Of a DNA stretch of 64,000 nucleotides, positions 1 to 9,001 are shown piece by piece (position 1 is the stretch's first letter; every line of letters begins with the position of its first letter). The stretch is from JAUVKT01 sp036350795 (lineage in GTDB: Bacteria; Bacteroidota; Bacteroidia; Bacteroidales; VadinHA17), in the NCBI GenBank assembly GCA_036350795.1, contig JAZBNV010000100.1:7312-71311 (forward strand), given 5' to 3'. A model generated the notes under the pieces. The model worked only from the letters and a program-made list of their open reading frames with translations, had not been told where the DNA came from and searched no databases. The translations under genes and the position numbers were made by a program.

Positions 1-62
1 TGCTTACAGGTTTAAGCGCAGTGGTACCTCTGACTTTATAAGTATAAATACTTATTTTTCAG

Positions 63-94
63 CGACTTTCCTTCCGTGAAAGTCGTTTTGTTTT
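63..94 (+). terminator. Rho-independent terminator of the gene upstream of the window
   Basis: A perfect 8-bp stem (CGACTTTC at 63-70 with GAAAGTCG at 78-85) closes a 7-nt loop and is followed by a T-rich tail at 86-94. It reads on the plus strand, so it would end a transcript entering from the left edge, before the DUF819 gene. Confidence 0.75.
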
Positions 95-114
95 ATATTT
101 GGTTAGTTAACCAA
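94..114 (+). promoter_or_regulatory. Promoter -7 box overlapped by a palindromic operator candidate
   Basis: TATATTTG at 94-101 matches the Bacteroidota -7 consensus TAnnTTTG exactly. An inverted repeat, TTGGTTA at 99-105 with TAACCAA at 108-114, overlaps the end of that box and the expected transcription start, 11 bases before the DUF819 start codon. A regulator bound there would block initiation. No good -33 TTG is seen at the usual spacing, so the promoter call is tentative. The identity of any regulator is unknown. Confidence 0.45.
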
Positions 115-124
115 TCACTCAGCT

Positions 125-1393
125 ATGGTAAAGATTGTAATTCTTATCCTGTTTTATTTATTCTTCCCGCTGGTTATAATATGGCTTTGTAAAAAGTGGA
201 GTCTTTTTGCCCGGCTTGGTTCTATAGTTATTGCCTATGCTTTTGGATTGATACTTGGTAATACAGGTATACTTTCACTGGGAAGCAGCGACTATTTAAT
301 ATTGAAAGAAGGAAGGAATTATATTCCCTCTGCCGAGATTGAGCTCTTGTATGAACAGGGTAAAATAAGCGATGATGATCTTTTTTCGAATCGCATTGCC
401 ACTACCCAGGACCTTATTACAACAATAGTAATACCACTTGCACTGCCCCTGCTATTGTTTTCGTTAAATATACGCAGATGGCTTAAATATGCCGGAGTGG
501 GATTCTTATCTATGACACTCGCCCTTATTTCTGTGGTGATAATTGTTTTTGCATCATATTTTATTTTCAGGGATAAGATTCCTGATAGCGGCAAGGTGGC
601 CGGTATGCTTATAGGTATATATACCGGAGGCACTCCCAATGTGGCTGCAATTAAAACAGCACTGGGGGTCGATAGTAACCTTTTTATTATGACCCATACA
701 AGCGACCTTGTTATAGGTGCAATAACAATTATCTTCTTTATTACACTCGGGCCGAAAGTATTTTCATTGTTCCTTCCAAAGTTCAGGTTTAAGGTGAACG
801 GTGGAAGTAACGATGCACTTATTGAGGAAGCAAAAAGTATGGAAGACTACAGCCTGATACTGAAGGGCGAAAGACCACTTCTGAATATTCTTGCTTCTGT
901 GGGTCTTACTATCCTGATATTTGGAATATCCGGAGGAGTAGCCATGCTTTTCCCATCATCATTCCTGATGATGATAGTTATCCTGGGCATTACAACCCTG
1001 GGAATTGGTGCTTCTCTTATACCGCGTGTAAACAGGCTTAAAGGCACATTCCAGATGGGCATGTACCTTATCTTAATATTTTCTCTTGTAGTAGCTTCAA
1101 TGGCTGATCTTACAAAGATGCTGAGTGCTGAATACCTGAATGTTACAATGATGGTAGCTTTTGTTGTATTCGGCAGTCTGATATTGCATCTTATACTTGC
1201 GGCTATTTTCAAGGTGAATGTGGATGATTTCCTTATTACCACAACTGCACTGGTTTACTCACCTCCCTTTGTTCCTGTGGTAGCCGGTGCCCTTAAGAAC
1301 AAGGAGATAATAATAACGGGCTTAACCGTTGGTATTATTGGTTATGCAATCGGTAATTATATCGGCATCTTTATCGGGCAGATACTGGGGTAG
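125..1393 (+). CDS. DUF819 family integral membrane protein
   Basis: This 422-residue protein is almost entirely hydrophobic, with roughly ten membrane segments. It carries the family signature GGTPNVAA near residue 173, which marks DUF819 (YjcL-like) proteins. These are predicted inner-membrane transporters or permeases of unknown substrate; their fold is thought to resemble sodium-coupled carriers, but no function is firmly assigned. The start at 125 is the first ATG after the candidate operator and gives a hydrophobic N-terminus. A terminator lies upstream, and the next gene is convergent, so this is a single-gene unit, probably regulated through the palindrome at 99-114. Confidence 0.85.
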   Translation: MVKIVILILFYLFFPLVIIWLCKKWSLFARLGSIVIAYAFGLILGNTGILSLGSSDYLILKEGRNYIPSAEIELLYEQGKISDDDLFSNRIATTQDLITTIVIPLALPLLLFSLNIRRWLKYAGVGFLSMTLALISVVIIVFASYFIFRDKIPDSGKVAGMLIGIYTGGTPNVAAIKTALGVDSNLFIMTHTSDLVIGAITIIFFITLGPKVFSLFLPKFRFKVNGGSNDALIEEAKSMEDYSLILKGERPLLNILASVGLTILIFGISGGVAMLFPSSFLMMIVILGITTLGIGASLIPRVNRLKGTFQMGMYLILIFSLVVASMADLTKMLSAEYLNVTMMVAFVVFGSLILHLILAAIFKVNVDDFLITTTALVYSPPFVPVVAGALKNKEIIITGLTVGIIGYAIGNYIGIFIGQILG

Positions 1394-1439
1394 GGGAGCC
1401 CGTAGATATGGTGTCACTTGTTTTGCATCTGCCAGTATT

Positions 1440-2771
1440 CTAGAATAAATAATTCAGCCCGATATAAAATCCTGAATTACCGTCCTGTTCATTAAAGGCT
1501 TTTCCGAAGTCGGCAGAAATAATAAAGTTTTCGTTCATTACTATCCTCAGCCCGGCTCCTGCACTAATATGCATCGATTCATTATCGCTCATAAAGTAGT
1601 CTGATTCTGAATAGTCTGCATCCAGATCGGCCAGATCAAGTACCGGGTCATCCAGCTCAACCTTGCTCGTAACCATTCCGAAATCACTGAATGCAACAAA
1701 ACCTATATAGAAGTTCTGATTTATAAGGTTAAACCTGAAAGCTTTCCACCTGAATTCAGCGTTTCCATATAAAAGCCCGTCGCCGATAATCCTGTTACGT
1801 TGCACACCACGTACGTTTTTACTTCCGCCTAGTCCTTCCGAAGTAGTACCTGCAAGCACTGATGTAATTATCTGGTTCTGGTAGTAGAATGGAACTTTAC
1901 CGCTTATAGTGCTTTGATAGCCAAGACGATACGCAAATGACAGGTCTTCAGGTACAATAGTGAAGTACTGGCGCCAGATAGCATAGAACTTGGAGAAACC
2001 TGCCTCACTCAGGAATGATGGTGATGCTTCAATACCAGTCTCAAACCAGATACCTTTCATAGCATTAGCTTTAAAATCGCGGCTATCATATGAGAGTCCT
2101 GCCTTAAGGGTAGTGATAAAGCCTCCATCAGCCTCATCATCGCTTAGCAGGCCCCACCTGTAGTACTTGTCGTAAAGTCCTTCTTCGTCTTCAGGAAGCA
2201 AATTTTCGTCTTTGCCCTTATTAAGCCTTTCAACATCAACACTTCCAATACTGAAGTTCTTTAACTCCAGGCCGGCATTCCACTGGAAATTACCACCGCC
2301 AAGCCTGCCTTTCAGATCATTTTTAAATCTGAACAGTTTCCTGTCGGTCTTATAGAACATGCGGGTCTTATAATCTGCTTCGTTTTCATCATCAGTCCAC
2401 GCACTGTTATAAACTGCATCGTAGCCGTTAAAACCATAGAAATCAAAGGCCATATCAGTTAAATAGGCAAGGTCGGATGTAATCGAGATTCCCGGGATAA
2501 GTGTTTCGGAATCGTACATTATACGGTATGTACTGCTGCCTTTGGTGTACCTTGATACCTCAAAATAAAACATCTGATCATATGAAGGGTATTTTGTCCC
2601 GTCTCCGTAATCAAAGAGGTTTACAACAACACCGTACTGAAAGCCCAGGTCTGTACTGTAGGTTATTGCTGGTAATGCACCGAAGTTCCACCCGGTCTTT
2701 ACATTGTCTTCCTGGGAAAAAGCTGATGTAAAAATCAGAGCAGCAAAAAGGAGAGTGAGGATTTTTTTCAT
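1440..2771 (-). CDS. Omp85/BamA-TamA family outer-membrane barrel protein without POTRA domains
   Basis: The 443-residue product has an N-terminal signal peptide (cleavage likely after AFS, residues 17-19) and ends in Phe, as outer-membrane barrels do. The segment around residues 318-340 contains NVRGVQRN and a following GNAEFR strand, which resembles the VRGF/Y loop-6 signature of the Omp85 superfamily. At this length there is no room for POTRA repeats, so it is a stand-alone 'surface antigen D15' barrel, not BamA itself. Such proteins are common in Bacteroidota with unknown cargo. It diverges from hutI with a 76-82 bp spacer. A role in lipid or protein export is inference. Confidence 0.75.
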   Translation of the reverse strand: MKKILTLLFAALIFTSAFSQEDNVKTGWNFGALPAITYSTDLGFQYGVVVNLFDYGDGTKYPSYDQMFYFEVSRYTKGSSTYRIMYDSETLIPGISITSDLAYLTDMAFDFYGFNGYDAVYNSAWTDDENEADYKTRMFYKTDRKLFRFKNDLKGRLGGGNFQWNAGLELKNFSIGSVDVERLNKGKDENLLPEDEEGLYDKYYRWGLLSDDEADGGFITTLKAGLSYDSRDFKANAMKGIWFETGIEASPSFLSEAGFSKFYAIWRQYFTIVPEDLSFAYRLGYQSTISGKVPFYYQNQIITSVLAGTTSEGLGGSKNVRGVQRNRIIGDGLLYGNAEFRWKAFRFNLINQNFYIGFVAFSDFGMVTSKVELDDPVLDLADLDADYSESDYFMSDNESMHISAGAGLRIVMNENFIISADFGKAFNEQDGNSGFYIGLNYLF

Positions 2772-2799
2772 TTTTTGCGATTCGAAGGTTAGTATTGAC

Positions 2800-2807
2800 C
2801 AAAAATA
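2800..2807 (-). promoter_or_regulatory. Candidate -7 box for the Omp85-like gene
   Basis: The plus strand reads CAAAAATA, so the minus strand reads TATTTTTG, an exact TAnnTTTG match 28 bases upstream of the minus-strand start codon. No clear -33 element is present. The same short spacer must also hold the hutI promoter; the best plus-strand candidate there is TACCTTAG at 2823-2830, which has one mismatch. Confidence 0.35.
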
Positions 2808-2853
2808 AGAAAAAATAATTACTACCTTAGATATTCTTTAATTTGTAGTGACA

Positions 2854-4101
2854 ATGGAGTTGTTGATTGTTAATATTAAGGGACTTATACAGGTTGAGAA
2901 TAAGCCTGTTTTAAAGGTTGAAGGTGCAAAAATGGCAGATCTTAATGTTCTGCAGGATGCATGGATCCTTATCAAAGACGGCTTTATAGATTCCTTTGGC
3001 GAAATGAGTACAATTCCTGACCTGCCCGCTGTGCACAAAATTGATGCAAAGGGGAAATTTGTTCTGCCATCATTCTGCGATTCTCACACTCACCTTGTCT
3101 ATTCCGGCAGCAGGGAGATGGAATATATCGACAAGATCAGGGGACTGTCGTACGAGGAAATTGCCAGGAGGGGAGGAGGAATCCTTAATTCAGCAAAATT
3201 ATTGCAGGAGACTTCTGAAGAATCCCTGTACGAACAGTCAATGGTAAGGGTTAAGGAGATAATCCGAATGGGCACCGGTGCAGTTGAGATAAAGAGTGGA
3301 TACGGACTAAACACAGAGGCTGAACTGAAGATGCTCAGGGTTATAAGAAGGATCCGGGAATCTTCACCCATTGAGGTTAAATCAACCTTCCTGGGCGCAC
3401 ATTCTGTTCCGGCTGAGTTCCGTAACCACCAGTCTAAGTACGTAGACCTGGTAATAAATGAGATGATTCCTGCCGTAGCCGCTGAAGATCTTGCCGATTA
3501 TATAGATGTTTTCTGTGACAGGGGCTTCTTTACTCCCGACGAGACAGAAAGGATATTGATGGCCGGGATAAAGTATGGGATGATACCTAAGATACATGCC
3601 AATGAGCTTGATTATTCAGGCGGTATCCAGGTTGGGGTAAAGTATGACGCTCTTTCGGTTGATCATCTTGAATATACCGGCGACAGCGAGATAGAAGCTC
3701 TGAAAGGCAGTAATACCATGCCTACCCTGCTGCCCGGTGCTGCACTATTTCTGGGTATGATAGATCCTCCTGTACGAAAAATGATAGATGCAGGATTAGC
3801 GGTAGCACTGGCATCTGATTATAACCCGGGTTCCTCACCATCAGGAAATATGAAGCTAATTATGTCGCTGGGAATAATAAAACTACGGATGCTGCCCGGG
3901 GAAGTAATTAATGCTACAACTATAAACGGAGCATATGCCATGGGTATCTCAGACACACATGGATCTATTGCAAAGGGCAAAGTGGCCAATTTATATATTA
4001 CAAAGGAAATTCCTTCGTATGAATTTCTTCCATACGCATATGGGAGCGACTTAATAGATACGGTGATATTGAATGGGAAGGTTATGGAAATTAACTATTA
4101 A
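2854..4101 (+). CDS. hutI: Imidazolonepropionase
   Basis: HutI hydrolyses 4-imidazolone-5-propanoate to N-formimino-L-glutamate, the third step of histidine degradation, in the cytosol. The 415-residue sequence has the amidohydrolase metal motif DSHTHLV near residue 76, KSGYGL, HANEL, SVDHLEY and ASDYNPG, all typical of HutI. Length matches the family (about 400-420). An in-frame GTG lies two codons upstream at 2848, but the ATG at 2854 gives the natural MELLIVN start. FtcD, which consumes its product, starts 22 bases downstream, so the two are surely cotranscribed. HutH and HutU are not in the window and must lie elsewhere. Confidence 0.96.
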   Translation: MELLIVNIKGLIQVENKPVLKVEGAKMADLNVLQDAWILIKDGFIDSFGEMSTIPDLPAVHKIDAKGKFVLPSFCDSHTHLVYSGSREMEYIDKIRGLSYEEIARRGGGILNSAKLLQETSEESLYEQSMVRVKEIIRMGTGAVEIKSGYGLNTEAELKMLRVIRRIRESSPIEVKSTFLGAHSVPAEFRNHQSKYVDLVINEMIPAVAAEDLADYIDVFCDRGFFTPDETERILMAGIKYGMIPKIHANELDYSGGIQVGVKYDALSVDHLEYTGDSEIEALKGSNTMPTLLPGAALFLGMIDPPVRKMIDAGLAVALASDYNPGSSPSGNMKLIMSLGIIKLRMLPGEVINATTINGAYAMGISDTHGSIAKGKVANLYITKEIPSYEFLPYAYGSDLIDTVILNGKVMEINY

Positions 4102-4123
4102 ACGACTCAATAAATTAATTATA

Positions 4124-5806
4124 ATGAACAGAATAGTCGAATGTGTACCCAACTTCAGCGAAGGGAGAGACATGGGTCTTATTAAACAGATTACAGATGC
4201 AATTGAGGCTGTTGAAGGGGTGATGCTGCTTGATGTGGATCCCGGAAAAGCTACCAACAGGACAGTTGTTACCATGGCAGGTGAACCCGAACAGGTAATT
4301 GAGGCCGCTTTCGCCGCTATAAAGAAAGCTTCTGAACTAATTGATATGTCGAAGCACCATGGTGAGCATCCGCGCATGGGAGCTACCGATGTTTGCCCGC
4401 TGGTACCTGTATCAGGGATAAGCATGGAAGAAACCGTGGAATATGCCCGTCGTCTGGCACGAAGGGTGGGCGACGAACTTGGAATTCCGGTATTCTGCTA
4501 TGAGAATGCTGCTTTTGAAGAAAAGCGCCGGAACCTTGCAAATTGCAGGTCAGGTGAATACGAAGGTTTAAAGAGTAAATTTGAAAATCCTGAATGGAAA
4601 CCCGATTTCGGTCCGGCCTCTTTCAATGCAAGGTCGGGAGCAACAGCTATTGGAGCAAGGGATTTTCTTGTGGCATACAATGTTAACCTTAATACAAGCT
4701 CAACCCGCAGGGCCAATGCCATAGCCTTCGATGTAAGGGAAAGGGGAAGAGTAAAAAGGGAAGGAAATGCACTTACCGGGAAAATAGTAAAAGATGAAAA
4801 GGGTGAGCCTGTAATGATACCCGGATCACTTAAGGAGCTTAAAGCCATTGGCTGGTATATAGAGGAATATGGTGTTGCCCAGATCTCTATGAACCTGACA
4901 AATATATCTGTTACTCCTGTCCATATTGCCTTTGACGAAGTTTGCAATAAAGCACAGGAAAGGGGAGTTAGGGTTACAGGTTCCGAACTTGTGGGCCTGA
5001 TACCGCTTAAAGCAATACTTGATGCGGGGCGGCATTACCTGCTGAAGCAAAAAAGATCTGTCGGGGTATCTGATAAAGAACTTATTAAGATAGCGGTGAA
5101 ATCGATGGGCCTTGATGAAATAACTCCCTTTAAGCCCGAGGAAAAGATAATAGAGTATGTACTCGCCCGTAATAAGGGTAAACAACTGGTTGATCTTGAT
5201 CTCAGGGCTTTTATGGAAGAAACAGCATCTGAGTCACCTGCACCCGGCGGCGGATCGGTATCAGCATATATGGGTTCCCTGGGCGTTGCACTGGGATCAA
5301 TGGTCGCTAATCTCTCATCACATAAGCGTGGCTGGGATGAGAGATGGGAGGAGTTTTCTGACTGGGCAGGGAAAGGCAAGGCTATTCAGGAGGAGCTGCT
5401 TTACCTGGTTGATGAGGACACCAGGTCTTTTACCAGGATAATGGACGCATTCTCACTGCCAAAGTCGACAGATAAAGAAATAAAAGCAAGGAAGGACGAA
5501 ATAGAGGAGGCAACAAAATATGCAACAAGGATTCCTTTTAAGGTTATGGAGACAGCGTTCAGAGGATTTGAACTGATAAGGTACATGGTAGAACAGGGTA
5601 ATCCAAACTCGGTAACTGATGCCGCTGTAGGAGCACTGGCCCTTAGGTCGTGCATAAAAGGGGCCTACCTGAATGTAAAAATAAATGCTTCAGGTTTGGA
5701 TGATAAGCTTTTTGCAGAGGATATTATTGGCAAAGGCAGTAAAATCGAGGCTGCCGCAGAAAAAGAAGAAAAAGAAATTTTACTCCTGGCAGAAGGCAGG
5801 ATTTAA
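4124..5806 (+). CDS. ftcD: Bifunctional glutamate formimidoyltransferase / formimidotetrahydrofolate cyclodeaminase
   Basis: The enzyme moves the formimino group from formiminoglutamate to tetrahydrofolate, then releases ammonia to give 5,10-methenyl-THF, completing histidine breakdown to glutamate. The first 180 residues form the FTCD N domain (opening MNRIVECVPNFSEGRD), the next ~120 the folate-binding FTCD domain, and residues ~350-560 the cyclodeaminase domain with the hallmark SPAPGGGSVSAYMG near residue 370. The 560-residue length fits the fused enzyme. A longer in-frame start at 4073 would overlap hutI and add 17 residues that family members lack; the ATG at 4124 is preferred. Confidence 0.96.
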   Translation: MNRIVECVPNFSEGRDMGLIKQITDAIEAVEGVMLLDVDPGKATNRTVVTMAGEPEQVIEAAFAAIKKASELIDMSKHHGEHPRMGATDVCPLVPVSGISMEETVEYARRLARRVGDELGIPVFCYENAAFEEKRRNLANCRSGEYEGLKSKFENPEWKPDFGPASFNARSGATAIGARDFLVAYNVNLNTSSTRRANAIAFDVRERGRVKREGNALTGKIVKDEKGEPVMIPGSLKELKAIGWYIEEYGVAQISMNLTNISVTPVHIAFDEVCNKAQERGVRVTGSELVGLIPLKAILDAGRHYLLKQKRSVGVSDKELIKIAVKSMGLDEITPFKPEEKIIEYVLARNKGKQLVDLDLRAFMEETASESPAPGGGSVSAYMGSLGVALGSMVANLSSHKRGWDERWEEFSDWAGKGKAIQEELLYLVDEDTRSFTRIMDAFSLPKSTDKEIKARKDEIEEATKYATRIPFKVMETAFRGFELIRYMVEQGNPNSVTDAAVGALALRSCIKGAYLNVKINASGLDDKLFAEDIIGKGSKIEAAAEKEEKEILLLAEGRI

Positions 5807-5935
5807 TTATCCCCTCCTGTGAAAACGATTTTTATTAAGCCGATTTTTTCTTTTGTAGTTAAGCACCCGCAGCACCAGGTAAATAGTTCCCAGTACAGCA
5901 ATAATTAGCAGAACAGGCAGCAATTCCTTAAACAT
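5807..5935 (-). CDS. Small single-pass membrane protein, 42 residues
   Basis: Reading the minus strand from ATG at 5933-5935 gives a 42-codon frame ending at TAA (5807-5809). It starts MFKELLPVLLII, has one membrane helix of about 20 residues, and ends in a strongly basic tail (KRKNRLNKNRFHRRG). It begins 3 bases after the stop of the NlpC/P60 gene and so is probably translated from the same message. Its stop codon abuts the ftcD stop codon exactly, with no spacer. The amphipathic layout and tight packing support a real gene, though no family was recognised. It could be a membrane-anchored partner of the peptidase. Confidence 0.6.
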   Translation of the reverse strand: MFKELLPVLLIIAVLGTIYLVLRVLNYKRKNRLNKNRFHRRG

Positions 5936-5938
5936 AGC

Positions 5939-6691
5939 TCAGATTCTTTTAATTATCCTTAACTGGTGACTGTACCTCTCCTGGTCGGTCTTAAAAATAC
6001 CCTGGTGATCGACCCTGTCAATCCTGACACCGCCCGAAGCATGTATCACATGATTATTATCAACAAGTATTGCTACATGGATTATATCTCCTGCCGCATT
6101 GTCGAAAAAGAGAAGATCGCCCGGCAGGGCATCGCTTAGCAGGTTGATTACCGTACCAATACAGGCCTGGGTATTACTGTTTCTGGGTATATTCCTACCA
6201 TGTATCTTGTAGCAAAGCTGAGAAAGCCCTGAACAATCTATCCCGTGTGGGGTTCTGCCTCCCCACAGGTAGGGAGCGTTCATAAAGCGCCTGGCAGTAT
6301 CAACAATACTTTCTCCGGCACCGGAGAAAGTAAGCTTTTGCTTTATAGTGTATTCGTCTGGACCTATTCTGAAGCTAAGCTTATTTTCGTCGTACTCATA
6401 TATTGCTGATCCGGGATAAATCACAAGCTTTTCACCCAGGCTGGAAATAGCTTCAAATTCTGTGTCAGTTATTACAGGTGATGAGGAATGCGTAAATTCC
6501 TTCAACAGAAAATGATCTGTATCTATCCATCCTTCAAAATTATCAAAGTTCAGTTTTATCTTGAGCCATTCTCCGGCTGTGTCAATTATATAAAATACTT
6601 CGCCCAGCAAAATCTGCGACCCCATCTCAGCTTTATGCGACGGACCCAGGCGCAAGGGAACAACAGGATAGGTGTTAATAAATTTGCCCAT
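5939..6691 (-). CDS. NlpC/P60 family cysteine peptidase with SH3-like N-terminal region
   Basis: This 250-residue protein has the NlpC/P60 catalytic site: Cys in GIDCSGL (about residue 153), His in DIIHVAIL and a third polar site at VIHASGG. The first ~120 residues look like bacterial SH3 domains, as in the gamma-D-glutamyl-L-diamino acid endopeptidase YkfC. It probably cleaves muropeptides in cell-wall recycling. No signal peptide is visible, which suggests cytoplasmic action on imported peptides. The gene precedes the 42-residue membrane protein in what looks like a two-gene unit, convergent with ftcD. Confidence 0.88.
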   Translation of the reverse strand: MGKFINTYPVVPLRLGPSHKAEMGSQILLGEVFYIIDTAGEWLKIKLNFDNFEGWIDTDHFLLKEFTHSSSPVITDTEFEAISSLGEKLVIYPGSAIYEYDENKLSFRIGPDEYTIKQKLTFSGAGESIVDTARRFMNAPYLWGGRTPHGIDCSGLSQLCYKIHGRNIPRNSNTQACIGTVINLLSDALPGDLLFFDNAAGDIIHVAILVDNNHVIHASGGVRIDRVDHQGIFKTDQERYSHQLRIIKRI

Positions 6692-6852
6692 AATTAAGAT
6701 TTAGAACTTTAGAATATGCGTAAATATAATTATTTCATCTAAAGAACCCGATTTTGATTGCTAAATACCATGCTTATATTTTTTTTTACCTTTACATCCA
6801 TTAAATCCCGTTTTGAAGGATACTTAAGGTAATAAAACTTAATAATTACAAT

Positions 6853-8991
6853 ATGTCAAAAATAAAATGGTGGAAATCAATTCACAGTTATTTTTTTATT
6901 GGATTGTTGTTTGCAGTAAGTATAGCAATTGTAACTATGTTTTTTCCGAGAGAAGGCAAATTCAGGTATGAGTATCAGAAGGGAAAACCCTGGATGCACG
7001 AGGTTATGATTGCTCCCTGGGACTTCCCTATTTACAAGAGCGAGAATGAGCTGAACAGGGAACGCGACAGTATTCTGCAGGCCTTTAAACCATTTTTTGA
7101 TTTTGACACTGCTATGGCAGGCAGACAGCTCAATTCATTCAATAGCTATTATAATGAACTCAGGCTTAAGCGGACAGGTTCAGCTAATGACCTCAGTCCG
7201 ATAGAATATGAGCGCATAAGGCTTGTGCTGGGTGATATTCTTTATGAGGTTTACCGGACTGGTGTATATGAACCGGGTGACCAGGTTGATGTGTTAAGAC
7301 AGGAAAACAGAGACATTATGCTGGTAAAAGGTACTGTAGTCCGGGAGATTGGCATTGATGAACTCCTTACTTCCAAAGAAGCATATGAAAGAGTGAAGCA
7401 GAAAAAGGACAATATGCTTCTGAATAATGCAAAATCAATAGACCTGAGGCAATTTGAGTTTATCAGCACAATTTCCGTGTCTGACTTTGTAAAACCAAAT
7501 GTCAGCTATAATTACGATGTTAGCAGTACTGAAAGGGAGAAGATGCTTAATAGTGTCAGTTTAACCAGGGGACTGATACAGAAGGGCGAATTAATTATAA
7601 GCAGGGGTGAGCTTGTTAACGATTTCAGGTTCAGGGTACTTGAATCACTCAGGGTAGAGTCGGGGGCGAAAATGGGATCCTACAGCTCCTGGCTTCTTAT
7701 TATCGGACAGGTGCTCCTGGTGTCGACCTGCTTCCTGATACTCTTCTTATTCCTGCTAAATTTCAGGGTTGAAGTTCTTGATTCCTTTGCAAAGACCCTC
7801 TTTATTATTTTACTGATACTTTCTTTTACTGCTCTGACAAGGCTGGTGCTGATAATACCAAATATCAGCGTATATCTTATTCCTTTCGCCATTATTCCGA
7901 TTGTAATAAGAACCTTTTATGACCCGAGGCTTGCCCTCTTTATATTGCTTGTTACCCTGATGCTGAACGGCTTTATTGTCCCAAACTCCTTCGAGTTTGT
8001 ATTTATCCAGTTTATTGCCGGTGTGGTGGTAATCTTCACCCTTACAAATACATACAGGCGAGGTAAGCTTTTCTTTTCCTCGTTTATGGTATTTCTGACT
8101 ATGTCGGTAGTTTATTTTGGAATAGGTATTATACAGGAAGGTCAGATAAAGGATATTGACTATATTATGTTTGGCTGGTTTGCCGGAAACTCAGTACTTA
8201 TCCTGCTCAGCTATCCCCTGATATTTATATTTGAAAAAACTTTCGGCTTTCTTTCGGATGCAACACTCTTTGAACTGTCAGATACGAACCAGCCTTTGTT
8301 GAGAAGGCTTGCTGAAGAAGCGCCCGGTTCGTTCCAGCATTCAATGCAGGTGGCTATCCTGGTTGAGGACGCCGCCAGGGCAATAGGTGCAAATCCTTTA
8401 CTTGTCAGGGCCGGTGCTCTGTATCATGATATAGGAAAGGTTAATGATTCGGAATACTTTACAGAAAACCAGTCAGATGGATTTAATCCTCACAAAAGTA
8501 TCAAACCTGATGAAAGTGCCAGGATTATTATAAATCATATCTCAAAAGGAATCGAACTTGCCAGAAGGGCAAAATTACCGGAGCAGATTATTGATTTTAT
8601 AAGGACCCACCAGGGTACTACGAGAACCTATTATTTTTACCGGGAATACAAGGACAATAATCCCAGTAAGGATATTGATGCAAGTCTTTTCAGTTACCCG
8701 GGCCCAAGGCCCTTTACCAAAGAAACGGCATTGCTAATGATGGCCGATGCCGTTGAAGCTTCGTCGAGGTCGCTAAAGGAATACAGCGAAGAAGCAATAC
8801 GTAATCTTGTTGAAACAATTATTGATCACCAGGTTCAGGAAGACCAGTTTGTTAATGCCCCAATTACCTACAGGGATATTACGGTTGCCAGGAATGCCTT
8901 CGTTAAAAGACTTCTGACAATCTACCATGCCAGGATCAGCTATCCGAAGAAAGAAGATGAGGGTAAGAATAAGACTGATAAGAATGAATAA
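6853..8991 (+). CDS. pgpH: 7TM-HD family cyclic-di-AMP phosphodiesterase (PgpH type)
   Basis: The 712-residue protein has one N-terminal membrane helix, an extracytoplasmic 7TMR-HDED region (about residues 55-260), a block of seven helices (about 277-460), and a C-terminal HD domain whose metal site includes SFQHSMQ near residue 493 and YHDIGKV near 524. This order is that of PgpH, which hydrolyses c-di-AMP to pApA and controls osmolyte and cell-wall homeostasis. A highly charged tail follows. The spacer upstream carries TACCTTTA at 6787-6794, one mismatch from a -7 box, without a well-spaced -33. It is convergent with lolA. Substrate specificity is inferred from the family. Confidence 0.88.
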   Translation: MSKIKWWKSIHSYFFIGLLFAVSIAIVTMFFPREGKFRYEYQKGKPWMHEVMIAPWDFPIYKSENELNRERDSILQAFKPFFDFDTAMAGRQLNSFNSYYNELRLKRTGSANDLSPIEYERIRLVLGDILYEVYRTGVYEPGDQVDVLRQENRDIMLVKGTVVREIGIDELLTSKEAYERVKQKKDNMLLNNAKSIDLRQFEFISTISVSDFVKPNVSYNYDVSSTEREKMLNSVSLTRGLIQKGELIISRGELVNDFRFRVLESLRVESGAKMGSYSSWLLIIGQVLLVSTCFLILFLFLLNFRVEVLDSFAKTLFIILLILSFTALTRLVLIIPNISVYLIPFAIIPIVIRTFYDPRLALFILLVTLMLNGFIVPNSFEFVFIQFIAGVVVIFTLTNTYRRGKLFFSSFMVFLTMSVVYFGIGIIQEGQIKDIDYIMFGWFAGNSVLILLSYPLIFIFEKTFGFLSDATLFELSDTNQPLLRRLAEEAPGSFQHSMQVAILVEDAARAIGANPLLVRAGALYHDIGKVNDSEYFTENQSDGFNPHKSIKPDESARIIINHISKGIELARRAKLPEQIIDFIRTHQGTTRTYYFYREYKDNNPSKDIDASLFSYPGPRPFTKETALLMMADAVEASSRSLKEYSEEAIRNLVETIIDHQVQEDQFVNAPITYRDITVARNAFVKRLLTIYHARISYPKKEDEGKNKTDKNE

Positions 8992-9001
8992 GCCAGAGGT
9001 T

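Noticed and set aside
847..1242. Antisense frame inside the DUF819 gene, and the many similar frames on the opposite strand of other genes
   Set aside because: They mirror strongly supported genes, have atypical residue composition and no family motifs.
4073..4123. Upstream extension of ftcD giving 17 extra residues
   Set aside because: It overlaps the hutI coding end and is not part of the conserved FTCD N-terminus, which starts MNRIVECVPNFSEG at 4124.
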